Assembly: GCF_019097595.1 (NCBI RefSeq)
Contig: NC_080717.1
Span: forward strand, 7,590,001-7,654,000
Origin: Hemibagrus wyckioides
Taxonomy: Eukaryota > Chordata > Actinopteri > Siluriformes > Bagridae
Direction: 5' to 3'
Length of the DNA: 64,000 bases
The translations under genes were made by a program, and so were the position numbers. Shown here piece after piece: positions 1 through 12,475 of this stretch (positions are counted from its first letter, which is position 1; each line of letters begins with the position of its first letter). The notes beneath the pieces were generated by a model, which saw nothing but the letters and a program-made list of their open reading frames with translations, did not search any database and was not told the DNA's origin.

Positions 1-211
1 TGGATCAGACATTGGTGAGAAAAATCACTTGATTCAATTTTATAACAAATCTTGCCTGAGATATCTGAGAATTGCTTTGTAGCAACAGAAGAAATCCATT
101 AACAACAGTATCCACATCGCCTAAGGTTAACAACAGCAACAACAACAACCAGTGTAAAGTAAATGAATCGGAGTTGCTGTCATTTCAGCTGTGTGAAAAT
201 ATGCCGCTCAA

Positions 212-212
<1 letters not shown>

Positions 213-250
<38 letters not shown>
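213..250. repeat. (ATT)n microsatellite
   Basis: Uninterrupted ATT trinucleotide array followed by a T-run. Confidence 0.95.
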
Positions 251-531
251 GTTTTTTTTTAAGAGAAAATGGTATTTGTTTGTTTGCTTGTTTACTGGAA
301 AGACTCACATGAGACACTAGGAATCATTTATTTTCTATTTTGGTTTTCCTGGTTTTCCTAACATCGCCCACATCTTTAGTGACCTGACTATAATTGCTTT
401 CTGTGGGTAGGTATGCAGGAAGTGAAGAATTCTGGACTGGAATTTAGGCCTACTGAGAAAATGTTTCAGCAATCCTTTTTTTTTATTATTCTGAAAACAC
501 ACTAGACAATATTATTGACTTTTTAAGCTCG

Positions 532-606
532 TTTATTTATTCATTTATTCATTTATTCATTTATTCATTTATTCATTTATTTAATTATTTAATTATTTAT
601 TTATTT
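532..606. repeat. (TTTATTCA)n / (TTTA)n microsatellite
   Basis: Octamer TTTATTCA repeated several times, decaying into TTTAATTA and TTTA units. It looks like a TTTA array in which every second unit is TTCA. Confidence 0.9.
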
Positions 607-1453
607 TACTCCAGAACAATTTAGAATGATTTGGTTAAAAAAAGTTCTGAATATGTTCCAAAAAATCTTCAAAAAAAAAGATTTTGTTTGTTTTCTGTTT
701 GTATTTTTGCGATGTTTTTTAACACCTAATTTACATACACAGCGACTACACTGATATAAGTTAAAAGTCAAGGTATCAGTATCAGGTTATGGTGCCATCT
801 CTAACGTGAACATAAAATGGACAATCAGAAATGAACCTGTTGATTGAGCATACCATTATGTACTTTAAATTCCCAGAAGAGTTTCATTACCATTGCCATC
901 ACAGGTGCTTCATTTCTCTGCATTTTAACAAACAGTTCATAAAATGCCGCCTACGCTTTACTCTGGTGGCTGTCTGCATTGTTTTACTGTTTTCTCAACT
1001 CCCACAGACTAGCATCCTGGCCCAAAAGTCCCATTACAGCCTCCAACAGACACAATCCTTTAATAAATTGGCATGAACAAAACTGCATAATTTTCTTCCC
1101 CTCTGTTTCGCTTAGAAATTACCGATATGTTCTGGGATACGATTGCATCACCCAGGTGGGTGCTCAACATCCATGGAATCCATTATTTCAAGAAAAAAAA
1201 AAAAAGTTGTGCAGTGATTCATTCAAAATGTAAAAATTCACACAGTTAGACATATATCTTAACCATTAGGCCTTGTCACACAAACCAGTATTTGGCAGTG
1301 CTCGATGGGGGAGCATTATATAACATGATCTATTCTATCCAATTTTGTACCCATTTTTTGTGCCTGCCTGGAAAAGAAGCACTGTAGTAAAAAGACCCAA
1401 ATGTTGGACAAGGCAGCATACTCCCCTATCTCCTTTATTAACTGATGAATTTA

Positions 1454-1454
<1 letters not shown>

Positions 1455-1494
<40 letters not shown>

Positions 1495-1519
1495 ATAATA
1501 ATAATAATAATAATAATAA
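1455..1519. repeat. Compound (ACT)n(AAT)n microsatellite
   Basis: About 13 ACT units switch directly to AAT units. It is open in frames on both strands (poly-Leu/Ile and poly-Ser), which explains the apparent ORFs. Confidence 0.95.
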
Positions 1520-1601
1520 CATATTGCATTTATATTATCACAGAAGAAATCTTTTTCTTATTCATAAAAAATGATCATTTCTGTGAGAAAAAAAATTCTG
1601 T

Positions 1602-1604
1602 AAT

Positions 1605-1651
<47 letters not shown>

Positions 1652-1654
1652 TTT
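1602..1654. repeat. (ATTT)n microsatellite
   Basis: Perfect ATTT tetranucleotide array. Confidence 0.95.
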
Positions 1655-1893
1655 GATTTTGCTTTACCTTATTGGAATGTAGCAGTCTAAACAAAGGCAG
1701 TATTAAACTGTATTTTTCCTCATGCTTTAAAGTGTCTTTATTTTCTACTCCCAGCTGTTTATACATTAACAAACACAAAATCGCTGTTCATCAAGGCTCA
1801 TATTAAGTTAAGGATAAGTCATCATTAGTTCATATTTAAGTAAATAATTCATGTAAATATTCAATAATAAACTGTCACTATTAAAATGATGCA

Positions 1894-1897
1894 AAAA

Positions 1898-1944
<47 letters not shown>
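1894..1944. repeat. (AAAT)n microsatellite
   Basis: Perfect AAAT tetranucleotide array, the complement of the ATTT array about 250 bases upstream. Confidence 0.95.
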
Positions 1945-3087
1945 GATTACATTTTTAAATGTACCAAGTACCAAATCTTCCTATGATTAAGGTGTTTAAA
2001 GACTAATTGTACGATGCTGTACTTTTGGAGAGCAGCAGTGACAAGAAAATGTATTGCAGTTTAGCAAGAAAGTGTGTGATGTTTCGGTTACAGAAAGTAT
2101 TTACTAATAAGGTAGGTGATATTACATTATAGTTTGGGGGGAAAAAAAATGCCATGCAAACACGAGGTTACACTATCTTTACACTATCTCTCCTGCTTGT
2201 GTAACCAGGATGGGGCCATGTGAGCATAGCATGGGGATATCAGTATGATGACTGGTGATAACATTATTGCATAGTGGTTTGATTCTTGGTTTGTTTATAC
2301 CTCCCAAAAACTTTGGCCTCGATGAATTTTCGTTTGCTCAGTTACAATGATGCATCTGATTAAACAAACAAACAAAAACAATGTTATGGCTGAATTTCAC
2401 CTCCTTTCATCATTAGCAGTTAAATACAAATGCAAATGGTGCTAAGAGGCTCATTATGGTTTCACATTAAAATAAATAAAAAATAAATAAATAACCATTC
2501 AATAACAGTGTAGTTAATGGAAACCAACCTGAACTTGCATAAACTTTACAAGAATTCTAATGGGCAAGAATTATTATTTTAAATTTCATGCTGTATCACA
2601 CGGGTCAGGAAGATAATTACACCTAGTCCTAACCCTCAAACACTAATTTAACTGCTTATATTATAACTTTTAGTTCATTTCAGTGCTTTAATTTGCAGTC
2701 ATAAGGTTACTACCTGCTAAAAATGCTTCCTGTGGATTGTATAGTTTGGCTGTATTCAAAGATGAATTAACATCAGAATAAGGTTCCAGGTTTGGGATTC
2801 AAATGGTGGAAGTGAGACCGGGGCTGATTTTCTTTCGAGCCCAGACTCATTCAGTCTATCAGCTTAACAGTTGTGTCAGGTGATTACGCAGTATGAATTG
2901 CCCCTAGATTTGATCTCCATTTGTGTTATTTACCAGCCTGCTTCTTTAACTTATCTGTAACACACTGAACAATAATAAACGTGAAACCAGGTGGATTGTT
3001 TATACTGTAATTTTTTTTTTTTTTTTCTCAAAATCCATCTGGAGGAGAAAGTTAAAATAAATAGATAATGTCCAAGCTAAGTAGTAT

Positions 3088-3089
<2 letters not shown>

Positions 3090-3135
<46 letters not shown>
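3090..3135. repeat. (AAAT)n microsatellite
   Basis: Perfect AAAT tetranucleotide array. Confidence 0.95.
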
Positions 3136-3226
3136 GCCCAGACAGAATTCACTAAGATAAATCTATTTATACAATCTATCTATTATACTAAAAGTTAGAA
3201 ATTAGAAAGTTTAAAGTTAAGTTACT

Positions 3227-3395
3227 ATTTATCCCTAACATTTATCCTTAACATTTATCCCTAACATTTATCCTTAACATTTATCCTTAACATTTATCCC
3301 TAACATTTATCCTTAACATTTATCCTTAACATTTATCCCTAACATTTATCCTTAACATTTATCCCTAACATTTATCCTTAACATTTATCCCTAAC
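3227..3395. repeat. 13-base minisatellite, 13 full copies
   Basis: The unit ATTTATCCYTAAC is repeated exactly 13 times with no indel. The only varying base is Y (C or T). Reading left to right, the variants are C T C T T C T T C T C T C. A fourteenth unit starts at 3396 and breaks down. There are no spacers, so it is not CRISPR-like. Confidence 0.95.
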
Positions 3396-5168
3396 ATTTA
3401 TCTCATTAAGACATTGTAATTTAATACATTGTTCAGTACTAACAGTAATGCATGTATGACAAATAAAAAATGATGAATATGCATATGACAATGTTCCAAA
3501 GCACTGAAACTGGAGACTCCTTCCATATATGATAAATAGACTCGGATTATTTACAGACTCGGATTATATACAGTTGCTATTATACAAATGTAATCATGTT
3601 TAGCCAATCAAGTCCTGCCATTTACATACTAATCTATGAATAGAAAAAATCAAAAGATCAGTCGTCTGGGATACACGGATCAATACATGTCTTCAGGACA
3701 TTATTTTCTCTCCCACAGCCAGTCATGTGAGATACTGAATTATTCACAACGGTATTATTTATTATCATGTACAAACACACTCTTCTCTTCAGAGTGAAGG
3801 TCTTTTTCAGCTATTTCTATTGCCATGCTTTGTCCAAAAAACAGAGCACAGAGAGAAAGTGATGTGACAAATTATAATGGGACGTGTCCCTTCCAAGATG
3901 ACGAGGAACCATTATCACAAACTTGACCTCAGGTAGCTCGGCATGTTCTCACAAAGAAGGAAAAAGTCATAAATATCAATCAAGCTATCATGTTCACTTC
4001 TTTCGATCTGTCGATTTTTAGTGAGGCTGTTTTTATTTTATTTTTTTAACATTATTGACTCATTCATATGTACACATGCTGAGATATTATTTTATGAGAT
4101 CTGTTGAGACGGTATATGTTATGAAAGTAATAACATGGAGGAAAGATACATCTAATTCCATGTCATAAAACATATCTTCACCGCTATGGAATATTATATA
4201 TAAGATATCTGAGTTTAGCAGCTCAGACAGATGCAGACAGGTTGGAGTGAGATCCATATTTTTATAAGAAGCCCATAAATTATTTGTCGCCTAGAATTTT
4301 TCATTCCTAATACAGTTACACTGAATATAGCACTCCAAGCTCTAACAGCACAAGCTTGTAAAATAGATACAGGGAATTTTGCTTGACAATACCCATGCAA
4401 ATATAAAGCAATTGTTTGTAATAAAAGCTGAGAGTCATATAGAATAATAACTGAAGGGCTTAATTGCGTCCAAACTTTCAGAAAAAAAAAAAAAAAACTT
4501 TGATAAATATAAACTATTAATATGGACTTTTTTTTAAAAATCATATAAAAGTATATATTCACATTAAAGAGCTCAGTGCCAAATGAATTTTAAAAAAATA
4601 AATTGAAATAAATATATATATAAAGGCTTTAAATATTTCATAACCAAATAACTGCAGAAATATTACCACTGCGCATGCAATTTTCTTGAGGCATATATCA
4701 TTTCAGATATTATAATAACATAAAAAGGCCTTAAAAAGTTTGTTGACACACACTACTGAATTTTCTACCTCTTTACCTAACAGAAAAAAGTTTAAAAAAA
4801 CTTTACTGTTTAACTTTACAGTTTTAACTTTACTGTATATTGCCTAATTAAAGTTTTAACACATGGGTTTTGTGTAAATTATTCAGGAGAGCATGTGTCC
4901 CGAACTCACAGGGGTGAAGGAAGGGATGACTGAGCTTAGCTTACATATAGTCAGGCATGGTACATGGAGAGGTGACATGAATATACATGCTGTCCTTTTC
5001 ACCTCATGCTTACTCATCTCTTCGTGGTCTTTTCATGCTGAAGAGTATTTTCATGTTTTCCAGGAATTAGAGATTCTGATTACAGAATAATGTGTTCAAA
5101 ACAGATAAAATTACAAAAAAAAGAGCCTAAAATCAAAAACGAAAAAATTATAAAATTATATTTTTTAT

Positions 5169-5226
5169 TAATAAATGAATAAATGAATAAATGAATAAAT
5201 GAATAAATGAATAAATGAATAAAAAA

Positions 5227-5278
<52 letters not shown>
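5169..5278. repeat. Compound (AATG AATA)n and (AAAT)n microsatellite
   Basis: An alternating AATGAATA array of about 50 bases runs directly into a pure AAAT array of about 55 bases. Confidence 0.95.
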
Positions 5279-5681
5279 AATATTTTTGCCTGTGCATGCG
5301 TGAATATGAAGCTCATATTTAGTAAGCACTCAGATATGAAGCTCAAATAAAGGTCATGTTCATTAACATTAACATGAGTGGCAGTCCTTGGCCAAGATGC
5401 GCTAGTTTAAATTAGGCTAATAATAATTTTTTATATTGTTTCTTGAGATATATATTTATATTCAGCTGAATTTGTCAGGCACACACAAATCTAATAACCA
5501 CCTTTCCTTTGCCTACATTTGCTTAATATCTGAATTTGTTGTTTTGGAGCCTGAAACAGATAAATTTACAGATAGTGCTTTATATTAGTATAGATATAGA
5601 TATAGTATTAGTATAATTCTAGTAATATGCTGTTAATTATTATGCTGTAAAAATCTAATGAAATATAAAATATATATTTTT

Positions 5682-5735
5682 TAATTCAGCTGAGGCTTTT
5701 ATCCAAATCAATTTACAACTAAGGCAGAAGACAAC
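5682..5735. repeat. Short dispersed fish repeat fragment
   Basis: The words for 'TTTTATCCAAA...CAATTTACAACT.AGGCAG' resemble a very common teleost interspersed repeat. Only about 50 bases are recognisable and the class is uncertain. A similar fragment lies at 57354. Confidence 0.35.
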
Positions 5736-6044
5736 TGAGTAATATAAGCATATAAACTTTAAATCCTAAAATAATTGTTACAAGAATGATGCACAACTTT
5801 AGAGTTAAATTAGGTTCAGCTAAAAGACTGTTCGAGTGTTAGAGTTCCCACTGTGCTTTGTGTTTTCTGGTATTTTACTGTAAACTAATGCCCTGTTTTA
5901 ATTACCTAATCATTTATGCTGCAATTATTTATAATTAAATACTAAAAATGCATTTTGCTGTAAAACCAAGACTTTAAATGTGTAGAAATATTTTATAGTG
6001 TAAAAACACAACGCATTTCCAGTCTGTATACTATACAGGGTATA

Positions 6045-6405
6045 CATAATATGGCCAAAAGTTTGTGGACACCTGAAATTCACCCCAACACATGTTTGTT
6101 AATATCACAGCACAGCTTTAGTCCCTCTTGTTGCTGTTCTAATAAGCTCTACTCTTTTCTGGAAAGGCTTTCCACTAGGCTTTAGAGTGTGACTGAGGTG
6201 TTTTGTGCTCCATCAGCCAAAAGTGCATTAGTGAGATCAGTCACTGACTGTGGGTGAGGAGGTCTGGCATGCAGTCAGCATTCAAGTTCCTCCCAAAGGT
6301 GTTTAGAGGGGTTGAGGTCAGGGCTCTATGCAGGCCACTCGAGTTCTTCCAAGTTCTTTGTAATGCTATAATATAGAAAGGCATCATATGCAATACAAAC
6401 AGTCT
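6045..6405 (-). mobile_element. Tc1-like transposon relic (C-terminal transposase and one terminal repeat)
   Basis: Minus-strand reading from about 6355 downwards gives the Tc1 transposase C-terminal block with motif EELEWPA-stop-SPDLNP, then KHLWEELE, ARPPHP and DLTNALL, and finally LVESL. It ends in a terminal repeat whose minus-strand end reads GGTGTCCACAAACTTTTGGCC. Tc1 transposases use a DDE triad whose last residue lies in NPIEHLW. Here that segment is NPSKHLW, so the catalytic Glu is Lys. Several in-frame stops are also present. The N-terminal half and the other terminal repeat are missing. This is a dead fragment of a widespread fish Tc1 family. Confidence 0.85.
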
Positions 6406-6791
6406 AGATAAGGCACAGATACAGCTGTGTTTTTCACAAATGTTTTTTTTTCCTATTGCACAAAATAGCTCTATATTTAAAAAGAACTGGCATTTTGAAT
6501 TCATCATCACTATTTTAATTTCTTTTGTATATCACATATCGACTGTATATTGCACTTTACCAATGGAACAAGTTCTTATGTGCAAGTCTACAGTTTCCAA
6601 GAGACTCTCCTTGTTTCCTCCAGAAACCATAAATTGTTTTTCAGAAGTGGAAATCCTTAGAGATGAGCCATCGAAGCAAGAGGTGAGTCACATCTACAGA
6701 AAGCTGCAAGCAGAAGAGTTTCAAGATAAGTTCAGGCAGGTCGAGAGGGCAAGAGGAGCCACAGTTGTAGAAGTGTTTTAGGATTAGGAAC

Positions 6792-6799
6792 TGACGTCA
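6792..6799. promoter_or_regulatory. Consensus CRE palindrome
   Basis: The 8-base palindrome TGACGTCA matches the full cAMP-response element. It lies about 30 bases before a GA array and far from any recognised gene, so function is unproven and chance occurrence is plausible. Confidence 0.25.
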
Positions 6800-6830
6800 C
6801 AGCAGGCAGCAGAAGTGCATGAACATATTT

Positions 6831-6868
<38 letters not shown>
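6831..6868. repeat. (GA)n microsatellite
   Basis: AG dinucleotide array with a single AAAG interruption. Confidence 0.95.
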
Positions 6869-7644
6869 CATATTATTACTTTATCCTATGTTATGACCAG
6901 AGATAAGAGTACCTTTCCAATAACAAAACCATGAAAACAGTGTAATAGTTCAATTATTTATTGAAGTAATATAATGAACCTATGTTTGAGATGAGACTAT
7001 AGGCTATAAGAAGAAAAACCCAGCTTTGATCCACATCATCACACCAGGAGCAAGGCCAGTTCCCCTATTGTCTCTGGGGTAAATAGAAATGTGCACTGAT
7101 ATTCATTGGCTCCGATTCACCCTGTGTGGACCTTTTCCGCTCCGTGCCACATGATTAGCCCACTGAATGATTGTGCCTGTGTGGTTATCACGTACCAGGC
7201 CACAGCTGGGGGACCTGCATCCAACTTCATTCAGCCACGGTTCATTTCCTGTGTCACCCATTCATGACATTCCAATACATTTTTGCAGGTCAGCTCTGAC
7301 TATGATTAACTCTGCACTAGATATTAAAAGATTAATCTCCTCCCACTCATGTCGGCCTGGCGGGAAGAGAAATGAAACCGAGCCAGACAAATCAGAGGGC
7401 TGGGAGTTCGATTTCAAAGCCTTTGTCATATCAAATGGGGACAAGAATCCAAACAGGAAGGCCAAGCTGGAATGTAATTCTTTCCCTTACTCCACTTATA
7501 GGACAATCTGGAAATGGGGTTTATTTTTCAAACACTAGGTTTGTGGCCAGGCATTGCTCATGTTGTTCATGGTTATTGTTTTTAACCAGGTAGCTATTAT
7601 TTTACTGCTTCTTATTTTATTGTTTGTACTTAATTTTAATAAAA

Positions 7645-7740
<96 letters not shown>
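7645..7740. repeat. (ATCT)n microsatellite, 24 units
   Basis: Perfect ATCT array of 96 bases followed by TTTG-rich decay. The YLSI-repeat frames over it are translation artefacts. Confidence 0.97.
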
Positions 7741-8412
7741 GTTTGCTGGTTTATTAATCTGTTTCTTTTCCCATTGTTTGTTTGTCTGTCTGTTTTGCTT
7801 GCTTGTTTTTATTTGTTTGTTTGTCAATTTATATGTAATGGTGCAATAATAAATGTTTCCATAAAGATTTTTTTTTATATCCTAATTCTTTTGTTTGTTT
7901 ATATTCGTTAGTATTTTGTCATAAAGCATATCAGGAGCTCTCTAAAAGAAGAGAAAGAAAGAAGGGGAAAAAACAGGTAAAAATGTCACCAAATATCCAA
8001 CCATCTGCCAGATTTTGGCTTGAGGCACGATACAGTAGACCAACGCAATTAGGACACAATCCTGTATAAGTGCACAATGTACAAATCTCACATTTTTGCT
8101 GCAGTTGAACAATTTTATTAATAAAAGTCAGAGAAAGCAGCTTGTTAAATCTGAGCCTGAAAATACATTTCCTTTTCAATCCTATCATCTCCTGAAGCCT
8201 GTAAGCAACTCAGCCTTAAAATGGCAGAGCTTAGTCGAAAAGCCAGGTTATCCTTTCAGTTATCTCGACAAGTGCATTAAACACTCTGGGACCGAGTTGC
8301 TTTCGTCTTTGCCCTGCTTCCTTTTGTTCAGCCCGGAGAAATGTTATCAATGCCCAGGCCCCCAGTGTCATGTCAGGCCCTGAACATGAGGAAAGAGCAC
8401 TGTAACCCATAG

Positions 8413-8442
8413 CACGCACGCACACACACACACACACACACA
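8413..8442. repeat. (CA)n microsatellite
   Basis: CA dinucleotide array with two early CG interruptions. Confidence 0.95.
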
Positions 8443-10710
8443 TCCCATTCACTGTAATGAAACAGGCTACATAATGTGTGCAGCCTCTGTACCTTTTGCC
8501 ACCCTGTCACTGATATCATACATATTCATAAACAACCTGCTTTGTACACTGTAGACGCATTAACTCCAGGGTCCTTCACCTGCCTGCCCTCATTTTTATG
8601 GTTCAGCGCTGCTCATGATCGAATGAATGCATATATACATTAAAAACTTCAACCAGACCGGGTAATTAATTAATTGCCACCAGCTTGGAGCTGTCAGCGA
8701 GTATGTTTCGTGCTGTCAGGTTTCTTTCTACTCCGGTTATCTGGTTTCCTCCCAGCATTATAGGTTAGACACAACAGCTATGAATATTTAAAATGGATTC
8801 TAATTAAACCTGGTCGCATGAAGTGCGCACAGGACAAAGGCATGAAACTGTACTCCCTGCGTAGCCATTGATAGAGCCTTGCAGCCAGCCGACATCATCT
8901 TTACTCAACAGGTTGAGGAAGGGATCGAAAGCACCAGACTACCGCTCAGAGACAATGAATATCTATTACATAAATGATGACCAACTAGAGTGAAGCTGTG
9001 GTGGAAATTAGAGTGCAGTGGTTTTGCGGTTATTGTTGCGGATTGCCCGTATTCAGCAGTCATTAGTGTCATTGCGTATGTCGTAAACAGATTTACATCA
9101 AGGTGCTGAATGCTTGAATGCTCAATTCTCATTGGTCAGATGGCTCTGACAGTAGTGCTGACTGTAATTCAAATCACAGGTTTATATGATTGCACTTTTC
9201 CTATTGCGTTATTGATTCTATAGTAACAGCTCCTTTACAGGGATTTGGCAATGAGTGCTAGACAAAATCTAAAGGATTGACTTATGGTTTAATACATGTG
9301 CTGCTGTTTAATAAAGAGAAACATTGCCAAAGTGTAGGAGATTTTATTTAATTGAACATATTTAACTTGTATTGAAGGAGTTTTCAGGGTAAGAACTTTT
9401 TAACAATTATGGCACTCTCTGACAAAACAAGCTGCTTTTTATTTATTTATTTTCTATTTAAATAAATAGAAAATAAATATTATTTTATTATTATTTAATT
9501 TTATTTATTTTCTTAAATTTTTATTTATTTATCTTATTTATTTCATAAAAGAGAAAGAGAGAGGCTGATGAGAAGGTAACTTGGTTTATAGCTGCTATAA
9601 CCGCTAAATAATAATAGGAATTAACTTGTTTTGTGGATGCTCCACAGCATTACACATATAGTATCTATAAACAATTGAAACACATAAAGTGCTATTATTT
9701 AATTAATTAAAAAAAAAAATGCATCATTGGCAAATTGCTGGGTAAAGAGGAATAAAAAAACCACATTGGGACATTGGAAAATAACCAACTTTTAGGTGGA
9801 AACAGTAAAGTCACTTCACACCAGGCGACATAACACAAGCCCAGTGTTGATTATTTTCCTACAGCTGGTTCTGGTAAGAGTGAGGAGATTGCATGTTGTT
9901 ATTAATTCTTTGTATCCTAGATATAAAGTATTGGTAGTGATAGACTCTATTTTGGTGTAACATGGTCTCTTTTTCCCCCCAAAACTTTACTCAGAACCTA
10001 TTCTTTGTGTGTGTGTGTGGTGTGTGTGCGTGCAAGGTCAATGCCGCTGACATTTCTTTAATCAATTGTGCATTTTGCTTTCTTGCTCATCACATGTGCC
10101 CTAGATTTCAAAATAAAATAGATGTCTTCCAAAGAATTTGTGTGTGTGTGTGTTTGTGTGTGACTTATTAAAGTGAAAATTGAACTACTGATAGCTCCAT
10201 TTATTTCACTCAAGGGTCATGCTAGATGTATAAAGTAGTGATCCTTAAACAAAAGCATCGTCCAGTTCCACTTACAGTCCTTAAAAGTGTCCATAGCTAA
10301 CTCTTAACTTCTGCATCTGCAGTGGATTCGCTTTAGCCTGTTCCAGATTTGGCAAATAATAATACACCAATATTGTAAAACTATCTAAATTTAAACAAGG
10401 ATTGTAATTAATTTGGTATGTAGAGGGTAATTTTAGCTTGTTGTCTTTTAACTCCAAGCTGCTTCAGAAAATGAATTGCCTAACCCATTATTCTATTCCC
10501 GTAAAGTCTTGCTGTCCTCTGTGTACATTTGTCATTTTTCCCCACAGAGTGTAAATAACATTTCAGGACCTTGATGAATTCTGATTACAGGATTTCAGCC
10601 TAAAATAAATTAAACGCCAGACGGGTACACCTCCCATAGGGAGAGAAATGAACTCAGATTCAGGGCCAGTTTGTGTTTTTGCTGTTTGTCCTGCTTGACC
10701 CCATCATGTT

Positions 10711-10749
<39 letters not shown>

Positions 10750-10753
10750 TTTT
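10711..10753. repeat. (TTTA)n microsatellite
   Basis: Perfect tetranucleotide array. Confidence 0.95.
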
Positions 10754-11084
10754 GTGTCCACTAGCTAATTAAACAGAACACAAGGAAGTGACGGCATGAG
10801 TTGGATGGACGGGAACCGCAGTGTTTTGCCCAAATGAGATTTGTGGAGATCTGGTTTCAGAGAGAGGTGATTTTCAAAGCATGGTGAAGGGCCAGCTGCA
10901 AAAAGTGCCAATTAGTGGAAAGTAAAAGGAAAGTAGAAAGCAGCCTCAATGAGATGAACTTCATTATCATGGTTCCTGAAGAGACTTATGACACATAATA
11001 CTAACAAACACAAGGAGGCAATTTCTGAAAGCAGGTAATTGCTGTTACATATTAGCTGGCAAAAGCTTTTGCAATATTGCAATA

Positions 11085-11560
11085 AGTAGAGTAATATTCA
11101 AACGAACAATAATGTAGCAGAAGTATATGACATAAACTCATGTAGATACAGGTCAAGAGCTTGCAATGTTTAACATCAGAAATGGGAAAAAAATGTGACC
11201 ATAGTATTGTATGGCTATAGTGATTTTCACAGATCTTTAGAGTTTACACAAAACATTTGAAAAACAAAAAAAAAATCAGGCAAGAAACATCCAATGAGCA
11301 GCAATTTTCTTTGACCTTGCTGATGAAAGAGGTCAGTGAAGACAAGCCAAACATGTTGGAGTTGACAGGAAAGCTATGTTAACTTAAATAACCACTACTT
11401 ACAGCTCAAAGAAAAGTATCTCAGAATAAACAACACACCAATCCTTGGGACACTTGGGCTTCGAAAAAAATAGCAGTCTAAGCTTAGTTTCCATTTCTGT
11501 TAACAAAGAACATGAATGTGAGGCTACAGCTGCAAAGGTATGCTGAAAATGGACATTTGA
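11085..11560 (+). mobile_element. Tc1-like transposon relic, left half
   Basis: The order of words matches the copies at 49340 and 62500: CATGTAGATACAGGTCAAGAGC, then a TTTTCACAGATC...TAGAGTTTACAC segment, then CATCCAATGAGCAGCAATTT, GATGAAAGAGGTCAGTGAAGA, AATAACCACT and GTGAGGCTACAGCTGC. In intact relatives this covers the 5' non-coding part and the N-terminal DNA-binding half of the transposase. Numerous indels destroy the frame. Neither terminal repeat is recognisable, and no catalytic part is present. Older than the 49340 copy judging by decay. Confidence 0.7.
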
Positions 11561-12417
11561 CTCTTTACTCATTGCTTATTGTCAAGAATGAGGTGGTCAA
11601 AATTAGGTGGCTTTCACACTGGGCATGAAACCCCACACCACCTCTCTGCTGGGAAACTAATGGTGTCAAAATCTGCACAGTTTACCTTGCTTCCTGAACA
11701 AGTGTGGACCCATGTCTGAGTTCAGTCCAGTGCAGCCAAACTCAGACCACCTCCTACAGATCGTCATGCATTCATTACTACAGTGCAGTCACAGTGTTGC
11801 ATAAAAGAGCCCTTGGGCTACTGGTTTGTTTATCATCATTTTGGGAAATAAAACCAATGAAATTCAATTGGGAAATATCTCAGGCAGGAGCAGACAAAAA
11901 CAACAACTACATGCTGGCATTTCTACCGTTAGGTTGAGGCTACACCCACTTCAGAATATTTGGAGATATGTGTCAATGTACACACAAGGATAAGTAAATA
12001 AGTATGAACAATTTTACCATAAAAGTATCTTCAGCTAATGACGCTTCTATTAGAGAATTCACTGAAGGCCTTGGAGTTGTGCCCTTTGTCTAATGGAGAA
12101 TACATCCTCACTGCATTGCTTATTACCGTCTGCCGTGGTTACCATGGCTGTGGAGACGTCAGTTTGGATGCCGTCACTTAGACGTGGGATTGCCAAGGAT
12201 TTTGTCTAATACGAAGAAAAGCATTTTTAGAAATGACGTAATGGAGTACAGCAGGTGATCAATAAAAAGGGAAAAGAAAACAAAAGAATTGAAAGAATTA
12301 ACCCCTTAATTACAAATTGAAGTTAGTATTTGTCATCAGACTAACAGTTTTATAAGAGACATTAAAAGAGTTTTTGTCATACAAAGGGCAACCAGATGGT
12401 TCTTTTGTAGGCACATT

Positions 12418-12475
<58 letters not shown>

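Larger units (their letters stand above)
1..6044. other. Gene desert, left flank
   Basis: No coding sequence is supported here. The open frames are short, and the longest are translations of microsatellites. The stretch is AT-rich, with many (ATTT)n/(AAAT)n arrays and one 13-base minisatellite, listed separately. The rest is unique AT-rich sequence without a recognisable family. Confidence 0.7.
6869..11084. other. Gene desert with unique blocks
   Basis: No gene is recognised. The blocks at about 7080-7540 and 8100-8900 are of balanced base composition with no repeat words. They could be conserved non-coding DNA, but this cannot be tested without comparison. The remainder is AT-rich with microsatellites. 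A perfect AT-rich inverted repeat lies at 9445-9460/9463-9478, and a minor GT tract at about 10140-10162. Confidence 0.55.

Noticed and set aside
3227..3395. Interstitial telomere or CRISPR-like array
   Set aside because: The units include CCCTAA, but the period is 13, not 6. There are no spacers, so it is an ordinary minisatellite.
6440..6781. 113-codon plus-strand frame with a charged C-terminal half
   Set aside because: No family recognised, no splice partner, and an AT-rich start. It lies beside a Tc1 relic, so chance is the simpler explanation.
9445..9478. Perfect 16-base AT-rich inverted repeat as a regulatory hairpin
   Set aside because: It is built from TTTA/AAAT-like units, so self-complementarity is expected by composition.
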